From: Klebsormidium nitens
Lineage: Eukaryota > Streptophyta > Klebsormidiophyceae > Klebsormidiales > Klebsormidiaceae
Direction of reading: 5' to 3'
DNA: 64,000 nucleotides
NCBI GenBank assembly: GCA_000708835.1
Contig: DF237008.1
Span: 186,001-250,000, forward strand
How positions within the stretch are numbered: the first letter of the stretch is position 1; each line of letters opens with the position of its first letter. The notes under the pieces were generated by a model. That model had not been told where the DNA came from, did no database searches, and worked only from the letters and a program-made list of their open reading frames with translations. A program made the position numbers and the translations under genes. Positions 36,899 to 49,800 of the stretch are shown here, piece after piece.

Positions 36899-37231
36899 GA
36901 CCTTACTGCTCGTGCTGCACCTGCAGATTCGCCGCGACACGACTGGCGTCAAGCTCGTCGGCGACTGAACCGCCGACCCACCTGAAAGAAGGGAACGCAT
37001 GCAGCGCCAGATTGGCCAGCAAACGACACGCTTGGGAGATTGCTGCCTGCCTGCGAAAGTGCGCTCGAGCGGCGGGTGCTCGCGCCATGCAGCCGGCCGG
37101 CCCCGCATGCTCCAGTCCTGATCGTCCGATGGCAGACGCAGCGCGAAGTATGACGATCTTAACCGTTGATTGAGCAACTCGATTCCCGCGAGCGGTGCTG
37201 ACGGAGCATGCTGACTTGCATGTGCGGTCAT
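36899..37231 (-). other. Exon-like GC-rich block, unassigned
   Basis: A GC-rich patch with two overlapping minus-strand frames of natural composition. One starts at an ATG at 37231; the other contains QAAISQACRLLANLALHAF and is followed by a GTAAGG donor near 36.90 kb. Which frame is used, and whether either is real, cannot be decided from sequence. Confidence 0.2.
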
Positions 37232-37249
37232 GCACGGAATGGGCTTGGG

Positions 37250-38182
37250 CTTTTGTACCGCCGGAGATGCTCCGTTCTATTTTACGGGATCAATCCCGAA
37301 TCGTTTCGACATTTCCCAAGTGGTCAGGAATGACTGGCAACCATGAAAAGAGTGCAATCTTTCGTGATGTCAGAACCCAGATCTCTCCAAGGAGCGTAGT
37401 CCGATATACATGAACCAGAGGCAGCTTTGCGGGTTGGAAAGTATCCCATTTTGGCCGCCCTAGCAGAAAGATACACATAGGTGTTGCACTGCTACGTCGC
37501 AGAGTTTGGCGACGCCCCGCCCTTCGCTTTACGGTTGGCTGAAAGTTCTAAGAAGCAATCAATTGTCATTTGTGTTCCTCAACTCAGCTGGTCGGACAGC
37601 AGAATTCCAGACTTGCAGACACGAGCGAAGATATATGAGCTCAGAACGTCGGGAAACTTATACCATAAGTGATGAGCTTCTCTATTAGGTGCATGGCGCC
37701 ACTGGCAGCAATCTCTTGAATGCGAGCCGCGTTTGTAAAACCAAAGTCGTCAGCTTCCGAGTCCGCTCAATTGTGTTGCGCCTCACAAGGTACAGAGTTG
37801 CTTTGCTTTCAGCTTATGCTTGATCTCGTCTTTTGGTAGTGTGTCACAATCGATACTGAAATGCTTGCTGAGGGCTGCTTTCTTGTTGGTGAATGTCGAA
37901 CCTCAAAACTTCGCGGTCACCCTGTATCGGCATCCAAAGTTGCCTTCTATTGACTTTTGATCCAATCAAGCTCGGAACTTACCTTTCTTTCACATTCTAA
38001 GGTTTGTTTCTAAAACCAGCGTCCAGGACGAAAATTCCCTTTAATCTTCGCGCCGCCCCAAGGCTGACACTGAGCATGGTGTTCGATTCACCTCCGTGAT
38101 TCCGTGAGGAGCTTATACTCCAGCAAATCGGGAGACGCACACGGAGACATTCAATATCCTCATGGCAACGATTTTCTGCAGG
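37250..38182. other. No gene recognised
   Basis: Short frames only, with no domain or splice-supported exon. Confidence 0.4.
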
Positions 38183-38454
38183 TGATCATCAATCCGTCTC
38201 TAAACCGCCCCTTCCAATTCGGTTCGAAGTTAGAAGCGCAGTCCCCGGGCGCCTTGTGCTGCCAAATGTCCGCCATGGGAACGCCGCCCCAGCAGAGCAC
38301 CAACCGACCGGTAGCGGAACTCAACGAAGGTCCCAGTTGCGACCAACCGGGCAGATTTACGGACGAGAAACTGCCCGGGGAAGCTTCCCCCGGTCGCGCC
38401 CAACCGGGGGCAAGCCGGGACGACCAGAGGAGGCAAGAAGAGATTTTGCACATG
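38183..38454 (+). other. Candidate internal exon, unrecognised
   Basis: Bounded by TTCTGCAG on the left and CACATG|GTGAGA on the right, with a plus frame open throughout and GC-rich, Pro/Gly/Gln-rich composition (for example MGTPPQQSTNRPVAEL). No flanking exon or family was identified. It could be a fragment of a degraded gene. Confidence 0.25.
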
Positions 38455-39737
38455 GTGAGAGTAGCGTATTATGGAACCGACGTATTATCGATCCCTCACA
38501 TGCGATGAAACAGAGGCCCGAAGAGGAAAAAGCGGGGGGGCTCGCGCGCGCTCGGGGGGCCGGCAGCCCCCTTGGTTTAAGAGGTCACAAAATCGGACTT
38601 CAAAGGTTGGGATTCTTTCTTATGTTGTACGAGCTCCCTTAAGAAGACTTGGTAAGATCCTAGTCTTCGACGACTGCCATCTGCCGTCATTTGGCGCGTT
38701 TTTGGGAAGAGATCAAGACATCTTCTACAGTTCCGGCAGAGTTTATGATCTCCCCCACGTTATGACGTTAGATCCCCCCTGAACTCGGTTCCATGTGATT
38801 TGTCTTGTCAAAGTGGTTGATTTTGCGTCGAAGCAGAGGAGAGGATTCACGTATGTTTAATCTGTTCTTCGTTCTTTCGTTCGACGGCCTTGCGACCCCG
38901 TTCCATTGTTTCGTTCCACTGCAGCAAGCACGGAAGTTCCAGTTCTTCCAGTGCTCGCACTGCTGCCTGGCGGTTCTCACTGCCACACTAGCGGCTGACA
39001 TTTGAGCATTTGAAACGCGGGTGAACGTAAGCCGCGGCTGCTAACCCGCTCTTTGCAGTGCCCGTCTTTCAAGTCAGTGAATCTCGCCTTATCTTAACCG
39101 GGTCGATTTCGGATTAAGTAAACCCAGTGGTCGGGTCCGAAGCCAAGTCGGATCCTATCACGTACCTCTCAAAGCGCGTGTTTCTCAGCCGTTTCTTTGC
39201 TCCCAACCACTGGGGTTAACATGTAACCGGTATTCGGATAGGTGCGGTCGTGACACTGGCGGTTCCTGAACTCGCAGCCTTTTTCTCACAATTTGGACCA
39301 GGACCCTCAAGCTAGGATTCCTCCAATCGACGAAGGAAATTCGGATTCTACTGTTGGATAGGAGAACGCTCGGCTGCTCCTGCGCGTGTACGAGCGTCCC
39401 TGCACAGTCGGGTTTTGATTGGCGCATCTTCCAAATCGAAACCTCTGTTCCCGGTCAGGAAAAGTGAGCTAGATGGTCAGGTTATCGCTCAAAGCTATCC
39501 ACTTCTGCCCTGCGGTTGTTTAGTCAATCAGAAACGCGCTCCTCAGATGCGGCCAACTCACTGTGGGCTTGACAGGGGAAGCATTGGCCGGAGTCGGACG
39601 GACCGTACTTCTGAGGTGTGCTCTTCATTCCTCGTTCCAAGACGTCAAATTCAAGGCGATTTCATGCAGGCTCGTGCCCCTTGTCCATTGTCCCTCTCTT
39701 TTTTTCTTGATTCCAATCTACAAGTGGCCAATCAACC
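38455..39737. other. No gene recognised
   Basis: Open frames here are short and overlap each other on both strands. No splice-consistent exon chain could be built. Confidence 0.4.
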
Positions 39738-39757
39738 TTTTTTTTTTTTTTTTTTTA
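39738..39757. repeat. T20 homopolymer
   Basis: Twenty consecutive T on the plus strand, just before the GC-rich exon-like block. It could be the polypyrimidine tract of an acceptor or the A-tail of an old minus-strand retroposition. Confidence 0.9.
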
Positions 39758-39831
39758 CTCGTTCACAACGTACGTGTGTGGCGCCGCTGAATGAAATCTC
39801 CCAGCGCATGCTTTTCAATCTGCAGGCTGGA

Positions 39832-39979
39832 AGTGCGGGGAAAGCGCGCGCGGCCGCGGCGGCCGGCGAGCGGCCGTTGGGCGACACGGTGGCAGCGGTG
39901 CCCGGCCTTTAGGAGGCCGCCAAGGCGCCCCGAGAGCCGCCGGTCCACATCGTTCACTTGCACAATGTTCCGGACTAAG
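39832..39979 (+). pseudogene. Possible terminal exon interrupted by an in-frame TAG
   Basis: After a TTCAATCTGCAG acceptor the plus frame is GC-rich and runs to a TAG at about 39912. It then continues in the same frame with natural sequence (EAAKAPREPPVHIVHLHNVPD in pieces) to a TAA at about 39979. This reads like a C-terminal exon with one nonsense change, or chance. The family is not recognised. Confidence 0.25.
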
Positions 39980-41690
39980 GAACAGCCAGCTGATTATGCG
40001 GACCGCTTGGATAGAATGTTTTGTGAAATTGGTCGACCTGAGAGAATCTTGCCAGGTTACGGATGTCAGATCTGATTGGACGCAGCACGTACGTAGAAGG
40101 CACGCGAACCGGAAGACAAGCTGAGGGGAGCCGGGGTAGAAATCTAGAATTGCACATCCAACGTGAGCCTGTATGGGCCAAACGATTGTGAAGCTTGTAG
40201 GGCAGCTGCCAGTCTCCGCGCCCACTGTTCAAATTGATCCTGGATTTGAAACGACAGAATGCAGGAGTCAATAATAGCCTGACATGCACGAGACGATCAG
40301 ATAATCCCCGCACCAGCATGTATGCTATGAAAATGCTCCCAAGATGCAAGCCCGTCAAAAGAAAAGACGGTCACCGTTGTATAAAACGAGACCCTCAGGT
40401 TGTTTCATGGGAGATTGTGTTGTTTGGCACTCTTTGAAGGGCATGAGCTTCGAAAGTCGTGCGCAGTACTGTCAACCGCTGATGGCTGACTGCCATTGAT
40501 TCGAGTAAGGTGCATCATTTCGAAAGCGATGCGACTCGTGCGACTTCAAGTTGAGAGCAATAAGACTATGAGGTCACACGGGCAGAATCATGACATGGTC
40601 GATCCGAGGGGCGATCCAAGACATGGTATAGCTCTCGTGGGGAGCAGAGAGGCCCCATGGAGGAGCCTGGGCGCGTCTAAGCTGCTCAGTCGCGAAATCG
40701 AATGTATCGAGAAGGTCATGCGTGATGCACAATATTGCTCCATGGATCTAGCTAGCTTTGATGAGATCATGCCTGGTACATGCATGTGACAACAGTCGAA
40801 CTATATGATGGTTTTTGATGTCATGCATATGATCGAACGAACATGTGCATGACCCCATGTATCGATAGCTAGCTGCGTATGGCGCGGACGAATGCAAGAG
40901 CTGTCACAGTCGATCGGCCTTATAGCGGTGCATTCCGACAAATGACATGCCGCAGCCGTCCGCGATGCATGACTGCATGTGTGCGGTTTGATATATCTGT
41001 CACCGACACTTTTCGAAAGCCATGCTTATAGTAGACGACCAAATGCGGACCGACCAGATATAGAGTTGAGTACAAAAAGCTAATCCCCGATTTGAGCCAT
41101 CAACATGACCGTGGGACTCAGCTAGTTCTTCTCGAGACACAACAGCTACCTTAACATAGTCTTCGGCTTTCCTTAAGTGACGAGTGCCCAGTGCGGCAAG
41201 TTGCGGCTCGCTCAGCTAGTCAGTAAGGTCTGGTCAAGGCTTCGCCTAAGCCCTCTGGAAGTCTGCTTCAATTGTCAAAATTTTCTAAGACTGCATCCGC
41301 CATTACATTGACGTTGTTTAAAGTGAGACGCAAAATTGCACAAGCTGCTCCTGCCCACTTTTACGGACAGTACCTTCGAGCGCTCATGACAACCTCAAGT
41401 ATCGCAGCGATCAAGAACATGCTGGGGATGTTAGTCCGCTCTCAAGGCGCGCCCAATCTCTGTGCTCGTCTTTTAAATCCTTCACCGAGTTGCGCACGAC
41501 CTCCGGCACGTTCATGGTGGTTCCATTTGGTGCACAAGAATCCCGTCACCGAAGGCGATCCACCTTTGACTCGAGTCTGCTATTCGAGCAATCCTCTCTT
41601 GTCGCCACCATGTGCTGGACGGTAGTGGCACCTTCGCACTTCGTGCTGTGTCGTAAAGGGCGACAAAGGGCGATTACAGAACCACAGCCG
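39980..41690. other. No gene recognised; RY-rich stretch
   Basis: From about 40.72 to 40.99 kb the motif CATGCA/TGCATG and related CATG words are very dense, including TACATGCATGTG and GATGCATGACTGCATG. An 86-codon plus frame from an ATG near 40529 has no recognisable product. The right-hand end is the 3' flank of the F-box gene. Confidence 0.4.
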
Positions 41691-43749
41691 TCACCGGTAA
41701 TGACCCCACTCGGGCCCCGTGGCCGCAAATTGCGGCGAGCTGTGATGGTGCACGATATGCCAAACGCCGCCATGTTTTTCAAAACAGTTGGTTGCGATCA
41801 GGGGTTCCTCCGCCTGGTTCACGAACTCCTTGAGCGTGACCCAAGCCATTCGACCGTCGACCCGACACCGCACGTCCCGCAGGTCGAAATCGTACCGTTG
41901 GCCCCAGCCAAACACCACGCGCCAGCTGGCGATGACGGCGTCGTACCTGGAAAAAGCAAAAGGGAACCCGTGAGGGAAAACGGCTTTTATTCAGAAACAT
42001 GGGACACGCAGGACAATGGGTTCCGCCTAAAGAGAAAGTAGAATCGTCTGCGTCTTTTGAGGTTCTGCTTTTGGTTGCTCCTGAACGTCGTATGCTCAGT
42101 CAACCAAAGAGCCTTGAGACAACAGAGAAGGAAGAAAGCGGGCGGACTAGCTTGGCGCCAGCTGCAGATTCGTCGATGATTGTTCTGCGTAAGTTGTTTG
42201 ACATGGACTTGGTCCGGAAGCTGGAAGAATATGGAAAAGCTGAATGCTGATGAACTTGGGGTTGAATGCAGCCAACAGGTCGAGTGTATGTGTGTTCCAG
42301 AAGTTGCGATCTGGAAACACTTCCACTTCTCTTTGGTGAGAACGCCCGAATCCAGACATCGCTCAACGATTAGAAAGAGATAATCGGGTGCTCTAAGAAT
42401 GCTGCTTGAATTGGGACTTCAATTGAAAAAAAACGCTGTTTCAGTTTCAACAAAGCTGCAGACACTGGCAGCGAACTTGAGAATCAGCACAAGCCAACCT
42501 CACAAGTATCTTCAGGTTCGACTTTGACCTCTGAGAAGGCAACAAGTTCGGAATCAACAGGAGATGAAGGAGCCATTGGGGTCTCAGGCAGGCCGGTAGA
42601 AAGAGGGCACTTGTCCGGCCGGCAATCGGGTGCGTCGGCAGTCCATACCCTGTTAGCAGCACTCCCCCTGGATGTATGCACTTGACGTAGTCCGCGTTTA
42701 GCCACAGGCCCGCCATCGCGAACAGCGACTTGCTCGAAAACACACTGTAGAACCTCTGGTTCGCCTCGGTCACAGCTTTCGTCGCGGAGTAGTGCACTTT
42801 CCAGCCACTTGGCGGCTGCAGCCTGTCTTGCTCAGTCGTGAAGTCCTGAACGAGCGGAACGAATCAGGACACCGAGTCAAGCCGGCTTCATAGACTCAGT
42901 TACACGACGCCGTGCAGAATATACGGCAAAGAGAACGACTTGGTGACTTCGTTATGGGTTGCAGCACGACTGAGCTCAACTTGTGCGGCTGACATAAAGA
43001 TGGCAGAAGCAGGGCATAGAAGCAACTACAGCGTTAACATATCAAGGTGGTGTCCTCTCTTTGTCGTCCTGATGAGCAGGAAATGTGTCGAGGAAGATTT
43101 GAGGGGGGAGAGTCAGTAACCTAGAGGGAACTTTTACAAGCCAGGCGAGAAAGTCCAACAACTATTAACTAAGAAGACTGTGAGAAAATATGTTGCCGGG
43201 AGATGAGTTGATCGCACAGGCTGTCAAAGAAGCAATCTGCTGAAGGTGCCCAGAATCAAGGGGCGCAAGTGGAGACGGTACTGCATACATCAAGCAGCTA
43301 TCTCGCAGGGCTCATTTGAGCGGTTCCGATGAGCCGCCAACTTCTAAGGCCAGTGCTTGCCAAGATGAATCTGTAGACTTTGAAAAGTTTCTCGTGCTCA
43401 CCACATGGAACAAATGCTTCCACACCCTGTCGTCGTTCGCCAGCACCCGCATCGTTGCTGATGTCATGCTGACCGAGCACAGGCTTTGGTGGTCAAGATA
43501 TGACAGCAGATACGACAACACCTCTGGCACTAATTGCTCAATGAGACAGCCTTTTGTGTCTATTGGGGGCTGCACAGCAAAGGCTGGTGACATTGCTCGC
43601 CTTTTCCGTTTTCCCTTGGGTCCTCCAGTCACTTTGAAGATGTTTCGGCGTGCAATGAATGTGAAGACAGCCGTGCCCAGAAGACAAGTGATACAGGTTG
43701 TCGAAATTGGGTATGTGTTGTCCGCTGCACTTGCTCTGGCGTCCTCCAT
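41691..43749 (-). CDS. SKIP8: F-box protein with SnoaL/NTF2-like domain (SKIP8-like)
   Basis: A substrate-adaptor candidate of SCF ubiquitin ligases. Exons are 43749-43402, 42845-42649 and 41946-41691, all in phase, encoding 266 residues (plant SKIP8 proteins are of similar size). A short N-terminal hydrophobic segment (residues ~17-34, ITCLLGTAVFTFIA followed by RR) suggests membrane anchoring, as in SKIP8. A basic linker (KGKRKRR) follows. The F-box is at 70-113 (LVPEVLSYLLSYLD and DDRVWKHLF). From ~130 to 255 comes a SnoaL_3 fold with EANQRFYSVFSS, VKCIHPGG and WRVVFGWGQRYDFDLRDVRC. The phase-2 junction rebuilding Gly before YDAVIASW supports the model. Known families combining these two domains in plants are SKIP8-like; the substrate is unknown. 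Confidence 0.9.
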
Positions 43750-46700
43750 GCTACCTCCAAGCAGGTACTCTTCTGGAGCTCAGTGTTCCCCACAAACAAG
43801 ATGTTATGCTCCAACGCCAACAACTAAAATGAACTGCCATGAGCTCAACTTCATCTGCCCGACGAGGTTTGAACGCCTGTAACTTGTATTAGAGGAAATG
43901 CAGCCTGCAAGCTAGTGCTGCAGCCTGCTGTAGGCCTTGGCCCTGTAGCCAGTAGGTAGGCTGTTGCGCCGCCCCCATTGCAATATGCCAACTAGGTACC
44001 TAGGTAGTCCAGGAGCTAGATAGAGAAGTTGAACAGCACTGGCAGAGCGTCCAATAACATGTTGAAATCTGAATGCTTTGCGCCGTACGATAGACCGGCA
44101 ACTCATCGGGCCGCGTCAAGACTCAAGCTGCTAATAGTAAAGGGCTGATAGTCAATGGACCGTTGATTGACTATCAATCATTGTTGATACCAATGTTTAC
44201 CGTCCGATGCATTCCATTTTGTCGCTTCGGACCAATCGGTTTAGGGACTGTACGGAGTAGAGCATACAGTGACTGAAGAGGATTGGGTACGCTAGGCGAG
44301 GCAATTCGAAAGTCGAGACTCTAGAGCGGCCTCGGAGAGCCCCTGCTGGATAACAATTCCTCTCAAGGTCAAAGAGCGCCCGACCGGCGACCAGACAGTG
44401 CAATGCCGCACTGACCGCTCCCACCGGCGCCCGCACAATCCGGCCTAGTTGGCGAACAAGCTCGTGATTGGTTGGCCAGATCCCGCAGTCCCAGCCTCTG
44501 CGAGTCAATCGGGGGCCGGATGCAGAACGAGGAGTCCTGCAGTCCGCAGGCCCAAATGTTTCAGGAAGAGGACGTCGTGTTCTTTTGAATTGACCATCGT
44601 ATCTTCCACCGTGCACGGCAGTGTCGGTTCCTCTGTACATCTAGCGGTGCCTACCGGTCGACCTGGAATCTGCGGGTACCAGGCCCACGGCAGCCTACCA
44701 GTCTCTAATTGAAGCTCGGGAGGATTCTTACCGAGGTGGTCCAATTTGACATTTGGGAGCGACAACAGGTGACACTCGACCGGCTTCAGATTTCCGGTCG
44801 GTGCCCGTTGCACGGTACACACCGGTAGTAGTTACCGGCGTTGATGCTCCGCCGAATCCTCAGGCTTGTACTACCAACTGGCCGCCTTCGACCGGACAGG
44901 GAAACGTTCGACCGCGTCCAATGAAAACATCACCGCCTGCTTCTCTTTTCGATGGTTCGCACGTGGCATTCATGAAACGAAGGCACGGTCCCCCTTCTCG
45001 TCGATCAAAAGCGCACCGTTTCAAACTCGATCTTCTCGCTTGTGGCCATCCTCGAACTGGTACGTGCGAAACGTGATCCTTAACACCAATGCAGATTCCA
45101 GCAGATCCCAAGGACCTTCCGGTTGGCCGTACCGGTGGTGTACGGGTGCAGCAGAGTCCAGGGACCAGAGTCCAGACCGGCCCTGCTGCGGCAGCCGGCT
45201 CTGTGGACAGGGAACTAGGTTACCACTCGACCGCACTTTTCAGTGTCATGAATACCATCATCCGTACAGATGGCAGTACCGTACCTGGTCCTAAGGTACC
45301 GGTAGGTGCTCACTCGTGCACAGAACGGTACAATTCTGCCAACCACGGTACCTCCGTACCTGGGTACCTACCGACCGGACTGTACCGAATGTTATCTGCT
45401 CGCTAGTGAACAGAATGGTGGTCCAGGTCATGCAAGCAGCAAATTTACTTGAGCCTGAGGCTGTACCTGGGCTGTGTGCCAGCTCGCGGAGAGCAGTGTT
45501 GCATGGCGTTCCGCCTTTGGCAGAGTCTTCCTTCCCGAGAATCCAGGCTTGCTCCCTCGTGCTTGTGAACGTTTGGTTCTCCGCAAATCAGGTTTGACCT
45601 GAAGGTTTCGCTGGCGAAGGAGTTGCCTTATGATTCATATGCATCCTGTTACGGTTTCCTGTGGGATTCGAGCTTCTGGAAACAGCGTTTCGTAAGTGCT
45701 GGCAGGCTACCAGTGTATTTGCCGGACAGCGCCTTGAGGTGTGGGCCACGTACGGCAGCGAGAAGCAGGCTCCTTGGGCACTTCATCCAGTAAGTACAAT
45801 ATTCCATCTTGTGAAGCCAGCTTGAAAGAGCTTTCTCAACGGAGCTCGGCTGCTGCTGTCTAAGCTATATCCTCTGGGGGTTGCCCAGAACAGTTTCAAA
45901 GGTGTTGGGCCCCAGAAGGCGAATAAGTCAATATGCAACTTGTCTGCTGAGGACAAAGTATTTGGCTGACAGAACCCTGAGATTCTTTGAAGGGAATGAC
46001 ACTCTTCGATGAGCTCTCAAAACATGCGAATGTACGAATGTACTTGTGAGTCTACGTTTACGTGCTTCAGAAGTGTTGTTGCTTTGGTCTAGCCCAGTGT
46101 CCAGGTCTGTTGAGCGATGATTGTTGTGCGCATGTTCCTTAGAGCCTCTGGTTGCAACTTGTATTTCTAAGAGCTGGCTGTGCATTCAAAGCTCTAAGTC
46201 TATCTCCTTCTTAAAGAGGTGCATCTGCCAGCTTGATTGACCACTGAGCTAGCTAGTCATATGCACCTTGGGGTCAAAAGAGGCTGCATCGCTTTGCTGC
46301 AAGGCTGGTACCACACACACCATAGTTGCTATCAGGTTGATGTGAAAGCAGGATTTCACCCTTATCTTTCTGTGTCTGTCTCACGGGCTGTATCCTTGAA
46401 GCAAGTACTTGCATTTAAGTGGAACAATTTAGGTTCCTAACATGAAAGACACCTCATGGTCTTCTCGGAATCTTTAGAAACTTGGTCCAACCTGAGAGCT
46501 CCTGGAGGAAGTTGCAATGAAGTAGGCTTACTCAGCCATCAGGTCAGCTGTGCTGCTGAACCATCTTTTAACCAATCTAGTGTTGGAAGTTGCTTAAGAG
46601 CCCGTCGTCCTTCCGAGGGTCTGAGGGACGAGTATTTGCTTGGGAAGCTTCATCGCCAACCAATTGTTGGATGAGCACTTTGTGTCTTACAAATTGCAGC

Positions 46701-46808
46701 GTTCTGCTTCATTTTCTGGTGGTCGAGTGCTTCAGTGTCAATTTACCACCTGATCCTCACTTGTATTCCCCGACCAAGCTGTCTCTATCTGTGTTTGCTG
46801 ACTGAGTG
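43750..46808. other. Divergent intergenic region with GGTACC/ACCGGT-rich tract
   Basis: This separates the divergent F-box and PHD genes. From about 44.64 to 45.40 kb the words ACCGGT, GGTACC, TACCGG and GTACCG recur many times in both orientations. A 147-codon ATG frame on the minus strand (44640-44197) and overlapping plus frames exist here, but none is recognisable. Upstream non-coding exons of the PHD gene could lie near 46 kb. Confidence 0.45.
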
Positions 46809-46856
46809 ATGCGGAACTGCAGGAAAACGCCAGAACCTTGTTCATGTCGCTGTTCC

Positions 46857-49800
46857 ATGGACACAGCGGGGCTGGTGGATGCATCAGCAGCAGTCGCAAA
46901 TGAAGATCAGGCTCATGCCCTCAAAGAGCTCGGAGCGGGTGTAAGGTTTGGAGCTGAAGCAGACCCTGGTCTTCCAGAAAATATCAGTTCATTCTCGTTG
47001 GACGGGTTTTCCGAAGACTCTTCGACGGTTGGTAGCCTGTCTTTACCCTCTTCAACGTTAGGAATTTTTGATCGAAGCAACGCCGGGAAGGTGTCTGTGG
47101 GGGACAGAGGCCAAGCGGTGGTCGACAGCGATTGCTGGCAGTTTGCGCAGAGCTTGGCAGCGGCCAATGGATGGCTGCCACATGGTTCGCATACAGTGGT
47201 AGAAGTGGTGCAGGCTGCCGTCAGCGCAGAGAGCGAGAGCAAGAAAGCTGGGGTTGGCGTGAAGCATGACAAAGCTGAAATGAGTGTCAGGATGGAGCAA
47301 GAGCAAGCAGACCAGATGTCGAGCAGGGCCCCTCGTAGCTGGGGTGTCGGGGCTAGTGCGGGGGGTGGCTTGGAGTCTTTGGAGGGGTCTGTTTCTGCGA
47401 GCAAGCAGGAGTTGCTTGAGCAAGCACCTGAGGGTGCCATCCCCTCTGACTGGATTGAGCAGCTCAGAGACAGCAAGTTCGATGATACGCCCAACGGCCA
47501 TGGGCCTTCAGCGCTTCAGAACGCCCACGACGGGAAGCTCCCCACCAGGCGTCCGGAGCTGAGCATCAACGTGAGCGGCCTGTCCGAAATGGACGCGGAG
47601 AGGGCCCTGGAGGACGGGAGCCAGGCATCGCCCCACGGGACCCCTAGCGAGGTGGTCAAGACGCGGGTTCGGCTGGTTAAGAAGGAGGTTAGCGAGCCAT
47701 CAGCTGCGGCAGCCCCCCTGCTCGATGGCACCAAGCGCAAGAAGAAGCGTGTGGAGTGGCCGGCACCCGATGTGGCGGGAAAGAAGCGGCGCCTGTCGGA
47801 TGGGGGTGGTTCAGGAGGTTCCGAGGAGGGTCTGGGGGCGAGCAAGAAGGTGGTGAGCCTGGACCGCTACAAGGCCTTCACGAAAGCCCCGAACATGCTC
47901 ATGGCGAAGCTGGTGGACGAGAAGGCCCTGCTGGAGGGGACGTACGTGCAGTACCGCGGCAAGCAGGACGAGGTGCTCAAGGAGGGGCATGCATTCAAGA
48001 ACGGGATCCTGTGCCGGTGAGGTTCCGGTTGTGGCCTACAGCAGACTGCTGGTGTGTCCTCAGTTACTGGTGGTTGGTAATTAGGGAGGGCTTGGCACTG
48101 ATATTGGAAAAGAGCATTCTGCTTTATCTTTTGCCTCTGGCACCTGCAGCAGGGCTGTGGAGGTTGATATGTTGACTAGCTGCAACAAAAAGTGGTAGAA
48201 GAAGTCTCGGTTGAGTTAGCATGCACCAATATGCAGAGCAATGAAGGCTGACAAACATTGAAGCCAAGCTATCCTGATTATACTTCTAGGTGCTTGCCTG
48301 TTGCTCGTCAACCGCGCTGCCGGTTACAGAACTGCATTTAGCTTTCTCTGAAGCCATGATAGTGGTTGGTTTTCCCCATCATGATGCTTGTCTGAGCACT
48401 CTCTCGCGGCCTGTACGTTACGGCCCGCAAACCAACTCTTTGGCATGCAAATCAACCCGCAAACATTCATCTGGTCCCGAGCTTTGTCAGTGAATTTGTC
48501 TCTGTGTCGATGCAAATTGCGTTGGAACTGGAAAGTGACGCTTTGCCGCAACAGCGGCCCCAGGCCGCGCTAGGTTGATAGCTTATGGTTGCCGCTTGCG
48601 ACCTGCAAAATTGGCCATTAGACTGCCCCATCTAGCAACTTATGCGCGAACCTTTCCGTCCCCTCAACCTGCAGATGCTGCAATGTGCTCAAGTCCCTGA
48701 GCGAGTTTGAGCGCCACGCGGGCAGCAGCATCCATCGCCCGAGCGACCGCCTCTTTCTTGAAAATGGCATGAGCCTCAAGGAGCTGCTGAACAGCAGCAA
48801 GGCGCCCGCAGTAGAATCGGGTCATGCTGTGTCAAAGGCCCTTGCCTCGCCTGAGTCGCAGCTTCCAGAGGGCTACGAAGACGGGAATGATGACCTGTGC
48901 AGAGTTTGCGGGGACGGGGGCGAGCTTATTTGTTGCGACGCGTGTCCTGCCACCTTCCACCTCAGCTGCATGAGCTTGGAGGTGCGTTCCTCGTCTGGCT
49001 GTCCTAGTTGACAAACTCTGTCCAGCGCACCTGGTGCAATTGAGGACAAATCACGAGGTTAAAGTTATTCAAGTGCTAAGTTCAAAGCCCAACAGAAGGT
49101 GTTCGGTTATGGATCTTATCACCTCAGCTTGTCTTTTCTCGCAAGCCAGGCTGAAGATATAACCCGTTCACATATGCGAGGTGCGCTTGTATCAGCGGGA
49201 CAGTTCGCAACGATAGAGGCATGTGACTTTGATGTTGCGGAGCAGTCATAGAGAGCTTTTTCTCACTTGGTCATTTGTAGGTCTTCATATCTGGTCCAGT
49301 CGACACTGTCTGGAGCTTGTACTCTACAAACAAAGTCGATTATTCTGATGGTGTCAATCTTGCGCTTGCAGGACCTTCCAGACGGCAACTGGTACTGCCC
49401 CTCGTGCCGCTGCAGCCACTGTGGTGCGAGCGACTTCACCCCAGACGGCTTTGACAGCCGCACCGTCCTGCTGTGTGACCAGTGCGAGAGAGAGTGTGAG
49501 TACGCTGTCACAGACACGCCCTTTGGTCAGGTCGATTGTGTAAGGTGCTATGAAGATCCTTCACTCCTGGTCTGCAGAGGATTTCAGCCAGGAACTGGCA
49601 AGCAAGGATGTCCTTTTCTGGCAGCATTTGAATACTCACTTTGAAACAGGGGCTACCTTTGTTGCTTATTCATCTCGTATTCACGTCCTCCACCTCTTGG
49701 TGAATGAGGGCTTGCATCGGCTCCTGACTACGACTGTCAAATGAGCCAAATCATGTGTCTGGTCTCGTAGGCAGGTTCTTTAAGGTTCATCTTGAAAAGT

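Noticed and set aside
44197-44640. 147-codon minus-strand frame with ATG
   Set aside because: It overlaps open frames on the other strand in a GC-rich, palindrome-rich tract. There is no motif and no splice context, so it is not called as a gene.
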